Below are positions 4,158 to 7,064 of a DNA stretch of 7,064 nt, one piece after another. The position numbers were made by a program, and so were the translations under genes. The DNA is from Pseudomonadota bacterium (GTDB taxonomy: Bacteria > Pseudomonadota > Alphaproteobacteria > Caulobacterales > Caulobacteraceae). Under the pieces are notes generated by a model that saw nothing but the letters and a program-made list of their open reading frames with translations, had not been told where the DNA came from and made no database searches. The stretch covers positions 1 through 7,064 of the forward strand of contig JAEYQX010000182.1 in NCBI GenBank assembly GCA_023409795.1, given 5' to 3'. Within the stretch, counting starts at the first letter, position 1. Every line of letters begins with the position of its first letter.

Positions 4158-7040
4158 ATGCATTCGCCCCGACGCCTGCTTCTGCTTGCGGCTTCCAGCC
4201 TTGCCCTGCTCAGCGCAGCCGCCCTGCCCGCCCCGGCAACGGCCCTGGCACCCGCCGCAGTCGTCCAGACCGCCGAGGCATCCCAGCCCTGGGCCCATGC
4301 GGCCAGCGACATCCCGGCCGACACCGCCGTGCGCTTCGGCGTCCTGCCCAATGGCATGCGCTATGCCATCATGAAGAACGCCACCCCGCCGGGCCAGGCT
4401 TCCCTGCGCCTGCGCATCGCCGCCGGGTCGCTGATGGAGACGGACCAGCAGCTGGGCCTGGCCCACTTCATGGAGCACATGGCCTTCAACGGCACGACCA
4501 ACGTCCCCGAGAACGAGCTGCTGCGCGTCCTGGAACGCCTGGGCCTGGCCTTTGGCGCAGACACCAATGCCTTTACCTCGTTCGACCAGACCGCCTATCT
4601 GCTGGAGCTGCCGCGCACCAATGACGAGACGGTCGACACCGCCCTGCACATCATGCGCGAGCAGGTGTCCGAGGCCCTGATGAAGGCGGAAGACATTGAT
4701 GCCGAGCGCGGGGTGATCGAGGGGGAGGAGCGCAGCCGCAACACCCCGGCCTTGCGGTCCCTGAAGGCCCAGCTGGCGCTTCTGGCCCCGGGCCAGCTGC
4801 TGTCCCAGCGCCTGCCCATTGGTGATCTCAGCATCATCCGCACGGCCCCGCGCGAACGCTTCGTGGAGTTCTACAACAGCTATTATCGCCCCGAGCGGGC
4901 CACCCTGATCGCGGTCGGCGACTTCGATGTCGATCAGATGGAAGCCAAGATCAAGGCCAACTTCTCGAGCTGGCAGGCCAAGGGGACGGATGGCCAGGAA
5001 CCGGACCTGGGCAAGGTCGCCCCGCGTGAACCGGACACCAGGATCCTGGTCGAGCCGGGCGTCCAGTCCTCGATCCAGCTGACCTGGATCCGTGACCCGG
5101 ACCTGCGTCCCGACACGGTGGCGCTGCGCACCGAGGACACCCTGCAGTCGCTGGGCCTGGCTGTGCTCAATCGCCGCCTGGGCGAGATCGCCCGCGCCGA
5201 CAACCCGCCCTTCATCGGTGCCGGGGCCAGCGAGGCGACCCTGTTCAAGAGCCTGGACATGGGCAGCATTGTCGCCAGCTTTAACCCGGGGGGCCTGAAG
5301 CGGGCCCTGGAAACCCTGGATCAGGAACAGCGCCGCCTGATCCAGTATGGCGTCTCCCAGGCCGAGCTGGACCGCGAGATCGCCAACGGCCGCACGGCCC
5401 TGCAGAACGCCGTGGCCGCTGCCTCGACCCGTAATACCCCGACCCTGGCGAACAGCCTGCTGGGCACGGTCAATGAGCATACGGTCTTCACGGCCCCCGA
5501 GACGCGCCTGGCCATGTTCGAGCAGGCCGTCGCCGACCTGACGGCCGAAACCGTCAGCGAGGCGGTGAAAGAGGCCTTCGAGGGCTATGGCCCCCTGGTC
5601 CTTGTCACCACGCCCGAAGCGATCGAGGGCGGCGAGGACGGCGTGACGCAGATCCTCAATGACAGCCGCCAGGTTCCGGTCAGCGCCCCGGCCCAGCAGG
5701 CCGAGCTGGACTGGCCCTATGCCGAGTTCGGCACGCCGGGCACGGTCGCGACCCGCACGACGGTCGAGCCCATCGACGCCACCGTGGTCACCTTCCCCAA
5801 CAACGTCCGCCTGGTGGTCAAGCCGACCGACTTCAAGAAGGAAGAGATCCTGATCACCGTGCGCACCGGCACGGGCGAGCAGGGCCTGCCGGCGGATCGC
5901 TTCTCGCCCGTCTCGCTCGCCTCGTCGGTCCTGACGCGTGGCGGCCTGGGCAAGCTGACCTCGGACGAGATGAACCGCGTCCTGACGGGCAAGATCTACA
6001 GCGTCGGCTTTGGCATCGACAGCGACGCCTATCAACTGTCGGGCGCGACCCGCCCCGAAGACCTGCAACTGCAGCTTCAGGTGCTGGCCGCCTATCTGAC
6101 CGATCCGGGCGTGCGTCCGGCACCGTTCGAGATGATCAAGGCCATGTTCCCGCAGATCGTGGCCCAGCAGATGGCGACGCCCGCCGGGGCCTTCTCGCTC
6201 CAGGCCTCGGGCCTGCTGGCCAGCGGCGACCGCCGCGAGGGCCTGCCCAACGCCGAGGAAATCGCCAACGCCTCCAACGACGAGATGAAGCGGGACCTGG
6301 TCGAGGGGCTTTCCACCGGCCCCATCGACATCGTCATGGTCGGTGACGTGACCGTCGATGCCGCGATCGAGGCGGTCGCCAGCACCTTTGGTGCCCTGCC
6401 CCCGCGCCCGGCCACGGCCCCGGCCCTGCCCGGCTCTGACCAGAAGCGTTTCCCGGCACCGACGGCCCAGCCGATCGAGCTGACCCACACCGGCCAGGCT
6501 GATCAGGGCCTGGCCTACATCGCCTGGCCCACCACCGACTCGGTCGGTGACCGCACCGAAAGCCGCCGCATCGCCCTGCTGAAGGAAGTGGTCCAGCTGC
6601 GTGTCACCGAGGAAATCCGCGAGAAGCAAGCCATCGCCTATTCGCCGGGCGTCGCCGCCTCCTCGTCCGACTTCTACAAGGGCTATGGCTCGCTCTCGAT
6701 CCGCGCCGACATCTCGCCGGACAAGTTCGATGCCTTCTATGCGGCGGTCGACAGCATCGTCGAAGGGCTGAAGTCGGCCCCGCCGACCGAGGATGAGCTG
6801 AACCGGGCGCGCCTGCCGGTCATCGAGCAGATCCGCCGCTCGCAGGCGGGCAACACCTACTGGCTGGCACAGCTGGAAGACCTGGCCGCAGAGCCCCAGA
6901 CCCTGGAGCAGATCCAGACCCAGATCAGCGACCTGGAAGCCGTCACCCCGGCCGATATCCAGCAACTGGCCCAGCAGTATCTGAAGCCAGATACCGCCTG
7001 GAAGGCCGTGGTCCGCTCGGCCGGCACCCCCACGTCCTGA
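4158..7040 (+). CDS. Exported M16 (pitrilysin/insulinase-family) zinc metallopeptidase
   Basis: The 960-residue protein belongs to peptidase family M16, clam-shaped zinc peptidases that enclose and cut short, unfolded peptides. A signal peptide (basic HSPRR, hydrophobic 7-23, probable cleavage near A29 or A31) places it in the periplasm. The first domain carries the inverted zinc motif H103-F-M-E106-H107 in LAHFMEHMAFNGTTN. The third zinc ligand should be a glutamate in the segment ERGVIEGEE (183-191). An M16 C-type domain follows, with SYYRPERATLIAVGDFD near 240-256. A second half starts around 530: an N-type domain without HxxEH (inactive) and a closing domain with the substrate-side REKQAIAYSP near 821-830. 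This four-domain, 930-960-residue build matches full-length single-chain members such as PqqL-type proteins. A good ribosome site, GGAG (4147-4150), lies seven bases before the ATG. The substrate is unknown. Confidence 0.92.
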   Translation: MHSPRRLLLLAASSLALLSAAALPAPATALAPAAVVQTAEASQPWAHAASDIPADTAVRFGVLPNGMRYAIMKNATPPGQASLRLRIAAGSLMETDQQLGLAHFMEHMAFNGTTNVPENELLRVLERLGLAFGADTNAFTSFDQTAYLLELPRTNDETVDTALHIMREQVSEALMKAEDIDAERGVIEGEERSRNTPALRSLKAQLALLAPGQLLSQRLPIGDLSIIRTAPRERFVEFYNSYYRPERATLIAVGDFDVDQMEAKIKANFSSWQAKGTDGQEPDLGKVAPREPDTRILVEPGVQSSIQLTWIRDPDLRPDTVALRTEDTLQSLGLAVLNRRLGEIARADNPPFIGAGASEATLFKSLDMGSIVASFNPGGLKRALETLDQEQRRLIQYGVSQAELDREIANGRTALQNAVAAASTRNTPTLANSLLGTVNEHTVFTAPETRLAMFEQAVADLTAETVSEAVKEAFEGYGPLVLVTTPEAIEGGEDGVTQILNDSRQVPVSAPAQQAELDWPYAEFGTPGTVATRTTVEPIDATVVTFPNNVRLVVKPTDFKKEEILITVRTGTGEQGLPADRFSPVSLASSVLTRGGLGKLTSDEMNRVLTGKIYSVGFGIDSDAYQLSGATRPEDLQLQLQVLAAYLTDPGVRPAPFEMIKAMFPQIVAQQMATPAGAFSLQASGLLASGDRREGLPNAEEIANASNDEMKRDLVEGLSTGPIDIVMVGDVTVDAAIEAVASTFGALPPRPATAPALPGSDQKRFPAPTAQPIELTHTGQADQGLAYIAWPTTDSVGDRTESRRIALLKEVVQLRVTEEIREKQAIAYSPGVAASSSDFYKGYGSLSIRADISPDKFDAFYAAVDSIVEGLKSAPPTEDELNRARLPVIEQIRRSQAGNTYWLAQLEDLAAEPQTLEQIQTQISDLEAVTPADIQQLAQQYLKPDTAWKAVVRSAGTPTS

Positions 7041-7064
7041 GGCCTGGCACAGGCTGCAACAAAA
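7041..7064 (+). other. Sequence after the M16 stop, with a small dyad
   Basis: GCCTG-GCA-CAGGC (7042-7054) is a 5-bp inverted repeat directly after the stop codon. It may be part of a terminator, but the window ends ten bases later without a T-run, so nothing firm can be said. Confidence 0.2.

Noticed and set aside
4122..6965. 947-codon minus-strand open frame opposite the M16 gene
   Set aside because: Antisense frames stay open in GC-rich codon-biased genes. The plus frame has a signal peptide, HxxEH and M16 domains, whereas the minus product is a Gly/Arg/Gln-rich mirror.
7045..7057. Second sigma-54-like TGGCAC...TGC after the M16 stop
   Set aside because: GG and GC are separated by 8 bases instead of 10, which abolishes the sigma-54 register.

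Overview
The window looks like chromosomal DNA from a stalked or stalk-related alphaproteobacterium of the order Caulobacterales (Caulobacter or Brevundimonas type). The reasons are the high GC content of the genes, a complete hfaA-hfaB-hfaD holdfast-anchor operon (a system known from this order), and an alphaproteobacterial-type rRNA operon leader at the left edge. The genus is an inference; no search was run.

Layout. Bases 1-309, read on the minus strand, are the promoter and leader of an rRNA operon that runs leftward out of the window. There are two tandem promoters, each TTGACA-17 bp-TAGATA, each with a small A/T-rich inverted repeat directly upstream of the -35 box and each followed by a CCGCCTCC discriminator. 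They are followed by a leader carrying a conserved boxA-like antitermination segment. The 16S gene should begin at or just beyond base 1. Bases 310-624 hold no convincing gene. Bases 625-1275 (minus) encode a rhomboid-family intramembrane serine protease.

The rhomboid gene and the hfa operon diverge. Their shared spacer holds a 32-bp imperfect palindrome (1303-1334) and a near-perfect sigma-54 promoter (TGGCACG-N4-TTGCTT, 1353-1369) pointing at hfaA. hfaA (1410-1820) encodes a small secreted, curlin-like Asn/Gln-rich protein. hfaB (1820-2839) encodes a CsgG-family outer-membrane lipoprotein. hfaD (2766-4022) encodes a secreted repeat protein. hfaA and hfaB overlap by 1 nt, and hfaB and hfaD overlap by 74 nt. 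After a 135-bp spacer with a dyad, 4158-7040 encodes an exported pitrilysin-type M16 zinc metallopeptidase.

How they fit together. From work on Caulobacter, HfaB is the CsgG-like outer-membrane component needed for HfaA and HfaD, and the three anchor the adhesive holdfast polysaccharide to the cell envelope. Reading the proteins here, HfaD is built from about eight units of about 48 residues, and the C-terminus of HfaA resembles a single such unit. This suggests that a small subunit and a long subunit share one amyloid or beta-solenoid fold. The two flanking proteases may or may not act on this system; only their position suggests it. The most interesting points are the hfaA sigma-54 promoter with its upstream palindrome, the repeat architecture shared by HfaA and HfaD, the lone CxxC pair in the penultimate HfaD repeat, and the duplicated rrn promoter modules.
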